NCBI RefSeq assembly: GCF_032229525.1
Contig: NZ_JAVTWB010000119.1
Location: forward strand, 1 to 64,000
Source: Accumulibacter sp032229525
GTDB taxonomy: Bacteria > Pseudomonadota > Gammaproteobacteria > Burkholderiales > Rhodocyclaceae
Length of the DNA: 64,000 nucleotides
Reading direction: 5' to 3'
Under the pieces are notes generated by a model. It saw only the letters and a program-made list of their open reading frames with translations, was not told the origin of the DNA and did no database searches. The position numbers and the translations under genes are program-made. Numbering within the stretch: the first letter of the stretch is position 1; each line of letters opens with the position of its first letter. Positions 33,385 to 49,800 of the stretch are shown here, one piece after another.

Positions 33385-34803
33385 TCAGCCTTTCATGGCC
33401 ACCAGCACTTCATCAAGCATCTTCTTCGCATCGCCAAAGAGCATGCGATTGTTCTCCTTGTAGAAGAGCGGATTGTCTACCCCCGCATAACCCGACGCCA
33501 TGCTGCGCTTCATGACGATCGAGGTTTTCGCCTTCCACGCTTCGAGCACCGGCATGCCGGCGATCGGGCTACTCGGGTCATCCTGCGCTCCCGGGTTGAC
33601 GATGTCGTTGGCACCAATGACCATGGCCACGTCGGTTTTCGGGAAGTCGTCGTTGAGCTCGTCCATTTCCAGGACGATGTCGTAGGGTACCTTGGCTTCG
33701 GCGAGCAGCACGTTCATGTGGCCGGGCATGCGGCCAGCGACCGGATGGATGCCGAAACGAACATTGACGCCCTTCTCACGGAGGAAGCGCGTGATCTCGT
33801 AAACCGTGTGCTGGGCCTGCGCCACCGCCATTCCGTAGCCTGGAATGATGATCACATTCTTGGCGTCGAGCAGCAGTTCGGCGGTTTCCGGCGCGAGGAT
33901 CGGTTGTACTTCGCCCGCCGGTTGCCCATCGCCAGCCGCCGGCGTTCCGCCGCCGGTGCCGAAGCCGCCGGCGATGACGCTGAGGAAGTGGCGATTCATC
34001 GCCGCACACATGATGTACGAGAGGATCGCACCGCTCGAACCGACCAGCGCCCCGGTGACGATCAACAGGTCATTGGAGAGCATGAAGCCGGTTGCCGCAG
34101 CCGCCCAGCCCGAGTAGCTGTTGAGCATCGAGACCACCACCGGCATGTCGGCGCCACCGATGGCCATCACCATGTGCACGCCAAAGGCCAGGGCGATGAT
34201 GGTCATCACGATCAGGTACATCACGCCGGCGCCGGTCGAGTCGGTGTGCACAAACAGCCAGCCGCAAAAAATGACCACCAGCAGTCCGGTGAGGTTGAGC
34301 CCGTGGCGTGCCGGCAGTATCAGCGGATTGCCGGAAAGCTTGCCGGACAGCTTGCCGAAAGCGATCACCGAGCCCGAGAAAGTCACCGCGCCGATCAGGA
34401 TGCCGATGTAGATTTCGATTTCGTGGATCGACTTTTCCGCACCGCTCAGGTGCGCTGCCGCGGCCGGGTCGATGTAGTTGGCGAAGCCGACAAACATCGC
34501 CGCCAGACCGACCATGCTGTGCATCAGCGCGACCAGTTCGGGCATCTGCGTCATCTGGACGGTGCGCGCGGCATACAGGCCGATGTTGGCGCCGATCAGC
34601 ATCGCCGCAATGATCCACGCGTAGGCCGTGCTGCTCACCTGCGGGCCAAAGACCGTTGCCAGAACGGCAATGCCCATGCCGACCATGCCGTAGAGATTGC
34701 CGCGGCGGGCCGTTTCCTGGTTGCTGAGGCCGCCCAGGCAGAGGATGAAGAGGATTGTCGCTCCGATATAGGAGACGGTTGCCAAGCTTTGAGACATGTT
34801 CAT
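33385..34803 (-). CDS. pntB: NAD(P) transhydrogenase beta subunit
   Basis: A 472-residue protein with eight to nine transmembrane helices in the N-terminal 270 residues and a C-terminal NADP-binding domain III (about 295-470; GYGMAVAQAQH, GRMPGHMNVLLAEA and GANDIVNPGAQ, family hallmarks). With PntA it pumps protons while moving hydride between NADH and NADP. The stretch GGTPAAGDGQPAGE links the two parts. Two ATG codons (34803 and 34797) are possible; AGGAG ends three or nine bases before them, favouring the second. It follows pntA by six bases. Confidence 0.94.
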   Translation of the reverse strand: MNMSQSLATVSYIGATILFILCLGGLSNQETARRGNLYGMVGMGIAVLATVFGPQVSSTAYAWIIAAMLIGANIGLYAARTVQMTQMPELVALMHSMVGLAAMFVGFANYIDPAAAAHLSGAEKSIHEIEIYIGILIGAVTFSGSVIAFGKLSGKLSGNPLILPARHGLNLTGLLVVIFCGWLFVHTDSTGAGVMYLIVMTIIALAFGVHMVMAIGGADMPVVVSMLNSYSGWAAAATGFMLSNDLLIVTGALVGSSGAILSYIMCAAMNRHFLSVIAGGFGTGGGTPAAGDGQPAGEVQPILAPETAELLLDAKNVIIIPGYGMAVAQAQHTVYEITRFLREKGVNVRFGIHPVAGRMPGHMNVLLAEAKVPYDIVLEMDELNDDFPKTDVAMVIGANDIVNPGAQDDPSSPIAGMPVLEAWKAKTSIVMKRSMASGYAGVDNPLFYKENNRMLFGDAKKMLDEVLVAMKG

Positions 34804-34809
34804 CGACTC

Positions 34810-36402
34810 CTATTTGCGGAACATTGCCAGCATGCGCTGGGTGACGGCGAAACCACCGAACATGTTGATGGTCGCCAGGATCATGGCAAAGATTGCCAGG
34901 ACTCTAATCCAGCCGTCGGGCCGGTCGAGGCTGATCGCATCCATCGGTGGCGCGATTTGCACCAGGGCACCAATGGCGATGATGCTGCTGATCGCGTTGG
35001 TGACACTCATCAGCGGGGTGTGCAGCGCCGGCTTGACGTTCCAGACCACCATGTAGCCGACGAAGCAGGCCAACACGAAGACCGTGAAGTGGGCAAGGAA
35101 GGCCGGCGGCGCGCCGGCGCCGATGAACCAGAAGAACAGTGCCGCGACGGCAAAGACCACCGCCGCTTTCTTGGTGGACGAAGGCGCGCTGGCGCCGCCG
35201 TGACCATGCGACTTCGCTGCAGCAACCGCGGGTTTGGCAGCGGCCGGCTTTGCCGGCGCAGCTGACACCTTGGGCGCTGGTGGCGGCCAGGTGATGTTGC
35301 CTTCCTTGACGACGGTCAGGCCGCGGATGGCTTCGTCATCCATATTGACGTCGATGACCCCATCCTTGGTCTTGCACAGCTCTTCGCTCAGGCGAAACAG
35401 GTTGGTGGCGTAGAGCGTCGATGACTGCTTCGCCAGACGGCTGACCAGGTCGGTGTAGCCGACGATGGTGACGCCGTGCTTGACCACGGCCAGCCCCGGT
35501 TCGGTAAGCTCGCAGTTACCGCCCTGCTCGGCCGCCATGTCGACGATGACGCTACCGGCTTTCATCGACTGCACCATCTCGGCGGTGATCAGCTTCGGCG
35601 CGGGCTTGCCGGGGATCAGCGCGGTGGTGATGATGATGTCCACATCACGGGCCTGCTTGGCGTACATCTCGCGCTGGGCTTTCTGAAAGCCTTCGCTCAT
35701 GACTTTGGCGTAACCGCCCCCGCCGGAGCCCTCTTCCTCGTAATCGACCTTGACGAATTCGCCGCCCAGCGACACTACCTGATCGGCCACTTCGGCACGC
35801 GTGTCATTGGCGCGGACAATGGCGCCGAGACTGGCGGCAGTACCAATCGCGGCCAAACCAGCCACGCCGGCACCGGCGATGAAGACCTTGGCTGGCTGCA
35901 CCTTGCCGGCAGCAGTGATCTGCCCGCTAAAGAAGCGGTCGAAGGCGTTGGCGGCCTCGATCACGGCGCGGTAGCCGGCGACGCCAGCCTGAGAGGTCAG
36001 CGCGTCCATCTTCTGGGCGCGGCTGAGCGTGCGCGGCAGCGCGTCGATGGCCAGCACGGTGACCTTGCGCGCGGCCAGTTGCTCCAGCAGTTCCGGATTC
36101 TGCGCCGGCCAGACAAAACTCACCAGCGTGCTACCCTCGCGCAGCAGGCCGACTTCTTCCGGAGATGGCGCACGCACCTTGAAAATGATGTCCGCAGCCG
36201 ACCACAAGGCGGCTGCCCCTTCGACAATTTCAGCGCCAGCGGCGCGGTACGCATCGTCGGAAACGGTGGCGGCTTCGCCCGCGCCGGCTTCAACGCGAAC
36301 CGCAAACCCCAGCTTGATCAGTTTCTCGACAACCTCAGGTACGGTCGCAACGCGTTTTTCCCCTTCGGCAACCTCTTTTGGAACTCCGATTGTTAGCGGC
36401 AT
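34810..36402 (-). CDS. pntA: NAD(P) transhydrogenase alpha subunit
   Basis: A 530-residue full-length (non-split) alpha subunit, as in enterics. Domain I (about 1-380) binds NAD: GVPKEVAEGEKRVATVP at the start, GAGVAGLAAIGTAASLGA as the Rossmann loop, and RLAKQSSTLYATNLF later. An Ala/Pro/Lys linker (about 385-420) leads to four C-terminal transmembrane helices. ATG at 36402 has GGAGG six bases upstream. It heads the pntAB operon, divergent from gltBD. Operation toward NADPH supply would suit the glutamate synthase opposite it, which uses NADPH. Confidence 0.94.
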   Translation of the reverse strand: MPLTIGVPKEVAEGEKRVATVPEVVEKLIKLGFAVRVEAGAGEAATVSDDAYRAAGAEIVEGAAALWSAADIIFKVRAPSPEEVGLLREGSTLVSFVWPAQNPELLEQLAARKVTVLAIDALPRTLSRAQKMDALTSQAGVAGYRAVIEAANAFDRFFSGQITAAGKVQPAKVFIAGAGVAGLAAIGTAASLGAIVRANDTRAEVADQVVSLGGEFVKVDYEEEGSGGGGYAKVMSEGFQKAQREMYAKQARDVDIIITTALIPGKPAPKLITAEMVQSMKAGSVIVDMAAEQGGNCELTEPGLAVVKHGVTIVGYTDLVSRLAKQSSTLYATNLFRLSEELCKTKDGVIDVNMDDEAIRGLTVVKEGNITWPPPAPKVSAAPAKPAAAKPAVAAAKSHGHGGASAPSSTKKAAVVFAVAALFFWFIGAGAPPAFLAHFTVFVLACFVGYMVVWNVKPALHTPLMSVTNAISSIIAIGALVQIAPPMDAISLDRPDGWIRVLAIFAMILATINMFGGFAVTQRMLAMFRK

Positions 36403-36915
36403 TCAGTCCTCCATCCCTTGTCTCGTTGGTGCCAGTGTTCAAAAAAAACCGGTCCCCCAGCTGCGGAACCCGCTCCCCCCACAAGTGCCAATCGCCAGTG
36501 TTGACCAGAATACGGTCGAAGAATCCCTGCGCCAACGCGCGCCGAGCAAGCTTCCGCTGGCTGCGGCCTGGCGCGCAGCGACCAAAAGGTCGTCGCCAAG
36601 CCCGCTGCGACCGCAGCTTACCACAAGCTCAAAGCGGACTTCACCATGGGAACTCACGTGGAAAACGCCACTCCCATGCCGGAGACAAAGTCAGTGCCAC
36701 AACGACACCGCCACCTGACGTTGCCATCGCCACCCAGATGCAGAGTGCTCTTCTCCCCCAGACCCTGGGCGATGATCGGCGTTGCCTTTTCCTCGCCGAC
36801 TGGTCGCCGAGCAGGCGCGAAATTTGCTCTGATGTCGACGGCTCCGCTAAAGCGTGGGTAAAAGCGGCTGGCGTCTGTCCGGCGCATTATTCCTGTGCGA
36901 AAGTGGCCGCGCTGC
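36403..36915. other. Intergenic region between the divergent pntAB and gltBD operons
   Basis: About 510 bases with no convincing gene; overlapping frames on both strands lack ribosome sites and family features. It must hold the pntA promoter, which I could not place. The gltB control elements follow at 36916-36970. Confidence 0.45.
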
Positions 36916-36931
36916 GCACTGCCTTGGTGCA
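36916..36931 (+). promoter_or_regulatory. NtrC-like binding site upstream of gltB
   Basis: GCACTGCCTTGGTGCA has both half-sites of the enteric NtrC site (GCACT-N4-TGGTGCA, as in glnA) with the correct four-base spacing. It lies 11 bases upstream of the -35 hexamer of gltB, centred near -53. Confidence 0.55.
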
Positions 36932-36941
36932 ATGCAGCATA

Positions 36942-36970
36942 TTGAACGACCGACGCAATAGGCGTATAGT
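36942..36970 (+). promoter_or_regulatory. sigma70 promoter of gltBD
   Basis: TTGAAC (36942-36947) and TATAGT (36965-36970) are separated by exactly 17 bases. Transcription would start near 36977, leaving a leader of about 96 bases that folds a seven-pair hairpin at 36997-37013 (TCCGGCG/CGCCGGA, three-base loop). Confidence 0.68.
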
Positions 36971-37072
36971 GCTCGGTCGCCCAGAGTGCCCTGTCGTCCG
37001 GCGTTGCGCCGGATTCTGCGACGTTTGCGGTGGAGGTCGCGCGGGTACCAGTTTTTTTGTGAGGATTCGAGC

Positions 37073-41752
<4,680 letters not shown>

Positions 41753-41754
41753 GC

Positions 41755-43197
41755 ATGGGTAAGCCGACTGGATTCATGGAGTATCAGCGTCTGGCGGAGG
41801 GATATGAGCCCGCTGCATCGCGCCTCAAGCATTATCGCGAGTTCGTCGTTGCGCTTGACGACGCGAAGGCCAGCCTGCAGGGTGCGCGTTGCATGGACTG
41901 CGGCATCCCGTTTTGCAATACCGGCTGCCCGGTCAACAACATCATCCCCGACTGGAACGACCTGGTATACCGCGGCCAGTGGGAGCAGGCGCTGGCGGTC
42001 TTGCACTCAACCAACAACTTCCCGGATTTCACTGGCCGGATTTGCCCGGCGCCGTGTGAAGCCGCTTGCACCTTGAACATCAACACCGATCCGGTTGGCA
42101 TCAAGTCGATCGAGCATGCGATTGTTGACAAGGGGTGGGAGAAAGGCTGGATCGTTCCCCAGCCGCCGAAGGTGAAAACCGGCAAGACGGTCGCGGTCGT
42201 CGGTTCCGGTCCGGCGGGATTGGCGGCGGCGCAGCAGTTGGCGCGCGTCGGCCATAGCGTCGTCGTTTTCGAGAAAAGCGATCGCATCGGTGGCTTGTTG
42301 CGCTACGGTATTCCTGACTTCAAGATGGAAAAGGTGCATATCGACCGTCGCGTCGCGCAGATGGAGGCCGAGGGCGTCGAGTTTCGCGTCAATCACGAGA
42401 TCGGCGGCCATGCGGCCGACTCGATTCCTGCCGAACGCCTGCTGGCCGAGTTCGATGCGCTGATTCTCGCCGGCGGCGCGGAGTCCCCGCGTGATCTGCC
42501 GGTGCCAGGCCGCGAGCTGGAGGGCGTGCACTTTGCGATGGACTTCCTGCCGCAACAGAACCGGGTCAACGCCGGCGATCAGGTGCCTGGACAGATCAAG
42601 GCCACCGGTAAGCGGGTGGTGGTGATTGGCGGTGGAGATACCGGTTCCGACTGTGTCGGCACCAGCAACCGCCACGGGGCGCTATCGGTTACCCAGTTCG
42701 AATTGATGCCGCAACCGCCAGAGACCGAGAACAAGAGCCTGACCTGGCCTTACTGGCCGCTCAAGATGCGCACCTCGTCGTCGCACGAAGAGGGTTGCGT
42801 GCGCGACTTCGCCGTTTCGACCAAGAAACTGGTCGGCAAGAACGGCAAGGTCAAAGCCTTGAAGCTGGTCAGTGTCGAGTGGCAGAACGGCCAGATGAAA
42901 GAAGTGCCGGACAGTGAGGTCGAGATTCCCGCGGATCTGGTGCTGTTGGCCATGGGCTTCGTGGCGCCGATCAAGAACGGTCTCCTGGAAGAGCTGGCAC
43001 TCGAACTCGATGGCCGTGGCAACGTCAAGGCGACCACCGATGGTGAGGGTTGCTATGCGACCAGTGTCGCCAAGGTCTTCGCCGCCGGGGACATGCGGCG
43101 TGGCCAGTCGCTGGTCGTCTGGGCGATTCGCGAGGGCAGGCAATGCGCGCGCGAGGTCGATGCGTTCCTGATGGGCCGTTCCGATCTGCCGCGCTGA
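41755..43197 (+). CDS. gltD: Glutamate synthase small (beta) subunit
   Basis: A 480-residue flavoprotein that passes electrons from NADPH to GltB. An N-terminal ferredoxin-like region binds two 4Fe-4S clusters (CMDCGIPFCNTGCPVNN and CPAPCEAACTL). The FAD-binding VVGSGPAGLAAAQQLAR lies near 148-164, and the NADPH-binding VVVIGGGDTGSDCVG near 288. ATG at 41755 with GGAGG ten bases upstream is used; it starts two bases after gltB ends. It forms a two-gene operon with gltB. Confidence 0.95.
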   Translation: MGKPTGFMEYQRLAEGYEPAASRLKHYREFVVALDDAKASLQGARCMDCGIPFCNTGCPVNNIIPDWNDLVYRGQWEQALAVLHSTNNFPDFTGRICPAPCEAACTLNINTDPVGIKSIEHAIVDKGWEKGWIVPQPPKVKTGKTVAVVGSGPAGLAAAQQLARVGHSVVVFEKSDRIGGLLRYGIPDFKMEKVHIDRRVAQMEAEGVEFRVNHEIGGHAADSIPAERLLAEFDALILAGGAESPRDLPVPGRELEGVHFAMDFLPQQNRVNAGDQVPGQIKATGKRVVVIGGGDTGSDCVGTSNRHGALSVTQFELMPQPPETENKSLTWPYWPLKMRTSSSHEEGCVRDFAVSTKKLVGKNGKVKALKLVSVEWQNGQMKEVPDSEVEIPADLVLLAMGFVAPIKNGLLEELALELDGRGNVKATTDGEGCYATSVAKVFAAGDMRRGQSLVVWAIREGRQCAREVDAFLMGRSDLPR

Positions 43198-43222
43198 GAG
43201 GCTTCGCGCTTGACTTGAAGAC

Positions 43223-43262
43223 GCGCCTGTCTCGGCAAGCTTGCCGGGACAGGCGCTTTGCT
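43223..43262 (+). terminator. Probable terminator of gltBD
   Basis: GCGCCTGTC (43223-43231) pairs with GACAGGCGC (43248-43256), with a further GGCAAG/CTTGCC helix inside. It is followed by TTTGCTTTG, a broken T-tract, about 25 bases after the gltD stop. Confidence 0.65.
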
Positions 43263-43491
43263 TTGTGCGCCCGGCGCGTCCAACAGGCAGCAGCCCCGAG
43301 ATGTGACATTATTCCGGGTGTCTCGCCGCCTATCCTGAAATAATGCCGTTCAGTACCAGGCAGGCATTGGCGGCAGCGTGGAGCAGAGCAGGCGTCCAGG
43401 GCTGTCGCCGGCAGTGCCGCCAACTCCGGGAACGACGCGCCGGGGGCCGCAGGACCGAGCAAACCTTTCCGTCCGACTGGGTGTTTAGCCA

Positions 43492-44850
43492 ATGAATATA
43501 GTCATTCTCGCTGCCGGCCAAGGCAAGCGCATGCATTCCAACCTGCCGAAGGTGCTGCACCCGGTGGCCGGCAAGGCGCTGGTTTCACACGTCATCGACG
43601 CCGCCCGTAGCCTTGCTCCGCAGAGCGTTTGCATTGTCTATGGCCACGGCGGCGACGCGGTGCGCGCGACGATCGATGCGCCGGACCTCAAATGGGCTCT
43701 GCAGGAGCCGCAGCTGGGTACCGGCCACGCCGTGATGCAGGCCATGCCGCATCTTGGCGACGCCGAGACAACGCTGGTGCTCTACGGCGACGTACCGATG
43801 ATCCAGGCGGAAACGCTGAAGAAACTGGCACACGCCGCGCGCAACGCGTTGGCCATTCTCACCGTCGAACTGGCCGACCCGAGCGGCTACGGCCGGATCG
43901 TGCGCAATGCTGCCGGCGACGTGGTGCGCATCGTCGAGCAGAAAGACGCCTCGGCCGACCAGCGCGCCATCCACGAAATCAATACCGGCATCGTCGCGCT
44001 GCCGACTGCCCGCCTCGCCGAATGGCTTGGCCGGCTATCGAACGACAACGCGCAGCAGGAGTACTACCTGACCGACATCGTCGGCATGGCGGTCGCCGAC
44101 GGCGTGGCGATCCGTACCGCGCAGCCGCAGGGTGAATGGGAAGTGTTGGGGGTCAATAGCAAGGTGCAACTGGCCGAACTCGAGCGGATTGCGCAGCGGC
44201 GCATCGCCGAGCGCCTGATGGAACAGGGTGTGCGTCTGGCCGACCCGGCGCGTATCGATGTCCGCGGCGAGCTGGTTTGCGGGCGCGACGTCTTCATCGA
44301 CGTGAACTGTGTCTTCGAAGGCAAGGTGGTGCTCGACGAAGCCGTCGAAATCGGCCCCTCCTGTGTGCTCAAGAACGCCACTATCGGCGCCGGATCGCGC
44401 CTCGCCGCCTTCAGCCATATTGAAGAGGCCATCGTCGGTCCCGACGGCGTCATCGGCCCCTTCGCCCGGCTGCGCCCGGGCACCGAACTCGCCGCCGGCG
44501 TGCACGTCGGCAACTTCGTCGAACTCAAGAACGCCAAGGTTGCCGCGCAATCGAAGGCCAATCACCTTGCGTATATCGGCGATGCGATCATCGGCAGCCG
44601 GGTGAACATCGGCGCCGGCACCATCACCTGTAACTACGACGGCGCCAACAAATTCAAGACGATCATCGAGGACGACGCCTTCATCGGCTCCGACACGCAA
44701 CTGGTCGCCCCGGTCACCGTCGGTCGTGGCGCCACCCTCGGTGCCGGCACGACCCTGACCAAGGACGCCCCGCCTGACGCGCTGACCCTCTCGCGCGCCA
44801 AGCAGCTTTCCCTTCCCGGCTGGAAACGGCCACAAAAAGTAAAGAAATGA
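43492..44850 (+). CDS. glmU: Bifunctional GlmU (glucosamine-1-P acetyltransferase / GlcNAc-1-P uridyltransferase)
   Basis: A 452-residue enzyme that makes UDP-N-acetylglucosamine, precursor of peptidoglycan and lipopolysaccharide. The N-terminal uridyltransferase has LAAGQGKRMHSNLPKVLHPV (residues 5-24) and YGDVPM near 100. The C-terminal left-handed beta-helix (about 250-430) carries hexapeptide repeats (LKNATIGAGSRLAAFSHIEE, GAGTITCNYDGANKF) with the acetyl-CoA-binding site. The start is ATG at 43492. glmS begins seven bases after the stop; the two act in the same pathway. Confidence 0.96.
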   Translation: MNIVILAAGQGKRMHSNLPKVLHPVAGKALVSHVIDAARSLAPQSVCIVYGHGGDAVRATIDAPDLKWALQEPQLGTGHAVMQAMPHLGDAETTLVLYGDVPMIQAETLKKLAHAARNALAILTVELADPSGYGRIVRNAAGDVVRIVEQKDASADQRAIHEINTGIVALPTARLAEWLGRLSNDNAQQEYYLTDIVGMAVADGVAIRTAQPQGEWEVLGVNSKVQLAELERIAQRRIAERLMEQGVRLADPARIDVRGELVCGRDVFIDVNCVFEGKVVLDEAVEIGPSCVLKNATIGAGSRLAAFSHIEEAIVGPDGVIGPFARLRPGTELAAGVHVGNFVELKNAKVAAQSKANHLAYIGDAIIGSRVNIGAGTITCNYDGANKFKTIIEDDAFIGSDTQLVAPVTVGRGATLGAGTTLTKDAPPDALTLSRAKQLSLPGWKRPQKVKK

Positions 44851-44857
44851 GCTGACC

Positions 44858-46687
<1,830 letters not shown>

Positions 46688-46863
46688 GCCGCGGCAGGCA
46701 AGCGGCCGAGCGAGACGTATCCACCATAATCGTCGAGCGGCGAAAAAAGGTGCATTCGATCCAGCGTCCACTGGCGGCAGGGAACAAGGCCGGTGGCCCG
46801 GGATTCAAGCAAGTGCAGGATGTTTTCTTACTCCTCTCTGGCCGTATTCATCCTGGATCATCT
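46688..46863. other. glmS-Tc junction, possible attTn7 region
   Basis: The 176 bases between the glmS stop and the 3' end of the toxin gene contain no reading frame I trust and no clear terminator. The site is that used by Tn7-like elements, but I do not see a Tn7 end (TGTGGG..) or tns gene, so any insertion here is inferred only from position. Confidence 0.3.
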
Positions 46864-49800
46864 TCAGGTGATTTCCAGCAAGATCAGCACGTCTCCTGTT
46901 CCAGAGACCTCGCCCAGATCGACGAGGCCGGTTCCATTGGGGCTCAAGTCCAGCGGGGGCAGCGACGTATCTGGCGTTGGCCAGCGTACCTGAGCCTGTA
47001 AGGCGTTCGGGTCGACGCCAAGCCAGGTGATCGTCGACACCTTGCCAATCGCCAGACCCGTCAATGCCTGCATCCAGTAAGGCAGCAAACCCAGACTGAG
47101 GTTGATCCTTAACGTACCTCTACGCGCTATTGCGGTGGCCCATTCGTTGGGGAAGTCGTTGCGGCAGCTGAGCAGTACCGGCGGGTAGCTTGCAGACGCC
47201 TGTGCCGGACCACGCACAGTAAACTGTGACTGGGCTGCGGTTCGCAAGCCTTCCCCCCCCTCGCGAGCGGTGTAGCGGATGTGCAGGATCACGTCGCTGA
47301 TCGTGTCGAAGTCCATTTGCCTTGGCAGGCCGGGTAACTCCAGGCGCCACCGACTGATCGCCCCGGCACTTTCGAAAGGGAGATAGCGCTCATCGCGCAA
47401 CGCGGTTTCGAACAAGCCGCTGTCGTCGCGGCCGCTGCTGGTGACGATGGATTCCACTGCGCCGTGGCGCACCGTGAACCGTGAGTCGTCGCCCGCTGCA
47501 GCCCTCGGGTAACTGCTGGCGCCACTGCCCGAGCCGGACGTGGAGGTTCGTATGCTGCTCTTTACCAGGGTCAGCTTGCAATTGACGCTGGCGTACGGTC
47601 CGACGACGCAAGGAATGCTCAGACTCACTGTCTTGATGCGACGCATGTAATGGCCCGGCGCGTCCATGTCGAATAGCCATTCCGGAATGTCGAACTCGCA
47701 AGCGCCAGCGGCCTTGAGCTTGAGCAATTCCAGTGGGTTGAGGCGGCGCAAGGACACATGCCTTGTCAGCTCGTATTCACGGCGGTTCTGTTCGAGGTAG
47801 GCGATCTCCAGCCGCTTGAGGTCGTGTTGCAGGTGCTCGCCGGCCAAGAGCCCGCTGCGACCACCCACCCAACCGCCGTTGCCGATCAGATTGAGTGCCG
47901 GCAAGCCCAATTCTGCTGCCGCGGCTCGCTCGGCGCGTCGAGCCAGGTTGAGCGCCAAGCGGTATGTCGAGCTGTGCAATGCTGCCAACTCACTTCTCAT
48001 CCAGTCGTAGAGCTCGGCATTGCTGTACTTGGCACGTAAATACGCGTCGACGTCCTTCGACTCCCTGATTTGCGCGCGCTGGTTTTCCAGTTCATTGCGG
48101 GCGATGCTCAGCTTAATCTCAAAGGCGAGGATTCCTTTATCTTCATGCCGAAGTCTGGCGAGCGCTTGATTGCATTGGTATGCCGAATCGTCGCGCCTGC
48201 GGACATAACTGGCACGCTGCTGTTCCCGGGACGCGGAGTATTGCCATTGCTTCGACACGAGTTCCGCCGCATCTCCCACAAACCCGGCCGCCGTTCCGAA
48301 ACCTTTCAGCACTTTCGCGACACCTTCCTCCTTGACGCTGTCTGCGATCGCTCCGCCAGTGTGGAGAAGAGCCGCCAGGGTCTTGGACACACCGCCAGCT
48401 ATTGACCAGCCGTTCGCGTGACCGAGATACTCGATGTTCGCCAGTTCAGCCTCAATCAGGCCCAGTCCACCAAACCCATCAGTGAAAGGCCTCCGCGAGT
48501 CGACCGATATGGCAAGTATTTCTTCGCTCGGGGCGATCGAGCCCTCCTCAGGCGCTGTGCCATCCTTGCCCAAAAGGCGCTGGAAGTGCTCGTACTGTTT
48601 GGCAGTGTTCGCGCGACTGACTCGCAGCGCCTGCAGCGACTCAAGCGCCTCGTCGATTTGCAGTTGCCGAATCCCCTGAACACGCTGCAGCAGTGAGATC
48701 TCGTTGGTCGAGCGCAACTGGGCCATCCGCTCGCCATCGCGCTTTTCGATCGCGGACAACAAGGCTGCACCGAGCGTCTTTGTCTCGTTCGCGAGGTCGA
48801 GCGCCCGTGCCACCAGCACCTGGTAACGGTAGCGATGGGGCGGCGCGTACAAATCACGCAACACATCCGATATCTCCAGTCCCGCCGCCGTTGCACGGAT
48901 CAGCAACTCCGGATCGATCGGCGCTTCCACCAATGGCAAGTCGCGCGTTATTCCATCGATATTGCGGCAATGGCGGATGTTGAACAGGCGTTCCTCTACC
49001 GTGTCCCAGTAGCTGAACAACTTGGGGTTGATCGGGATGCAGAAGTAGAGCAGGCCTGAGATGGATACATCGCCATTGCCTTCGGATAGGTGATTTGCTG
49101 AACTCCTGGCGTCTGACGATTGCCATCCACCACTGGGCCGTGCGACATCCAGCCACAGGTTTGCGAAGTCGTCCCAATAGCGTTCGTATTGGTCATAGGC
49201 AACCGTCGGACGATGTGCCGTTCCCTTGACCACTTTCGGCTTTGCTCCAAGAATGCGTGAGGCCAGGACGTACAACTGTGTGGCCTCGTTGATCGACTCC
49301 CGCGTATCGCGCCGGAACAGGTCGTCTGCCCAGGCCAGCAGGTTGTCAAGGTAGGCGAAAACCGTTCGCCACAAAAAAGCCAAGGGGCGGGTGCGCGCGA
49401 TCAGGTATGGCGTGAACGGAATCTCGCGCCAGCGCCTGATCAGGTCTGCTACGGCATTGGCACCAGTGGCAGGCAGGCCGCGCTTGGCTTGCGCCAGTTC
49501 AACCAGCGCAGACCGGGCAGTCTGTGATGCGTCGAGGTATCGAAATGCGGGGAACCGCAGGAACCGCGAACTATTGGCAAGCCCTTGGTCATGTTGGCCG
49601 GTCGTCGGGTCCATCACGATCCTGAGCCACTGCTCGGCATCGGCATACCGTCCTGCCTGCGACAAACGGCTGGCCAGCAGCAGTGGTGCATGCAGGTAAA
49701 TCTCCCAGTTGTAGCAGGCATATGGGAGCCGCAGATCGACGGCCAACTTGTCACCGGGATGCGTCGGTGCCATCACGTCCTTGATCGCGTTCGCGTCGAG

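Noticed and set aside
33118..35265. 715-codon plus-strand frame opposite pntB
   Set aside because: It is antisense to pntB and the 3' end of pntA, whose families are certain. The His/Arg/Asp-rich translation is typical of a shadow frame in GC-rich DNA.
46688..46863. Tn7 ends or tns genes downstream of glmS
   Set aside because: Looked for a TGTGGG-type end and for transposition genes; none is visible, so no mobile element is called.
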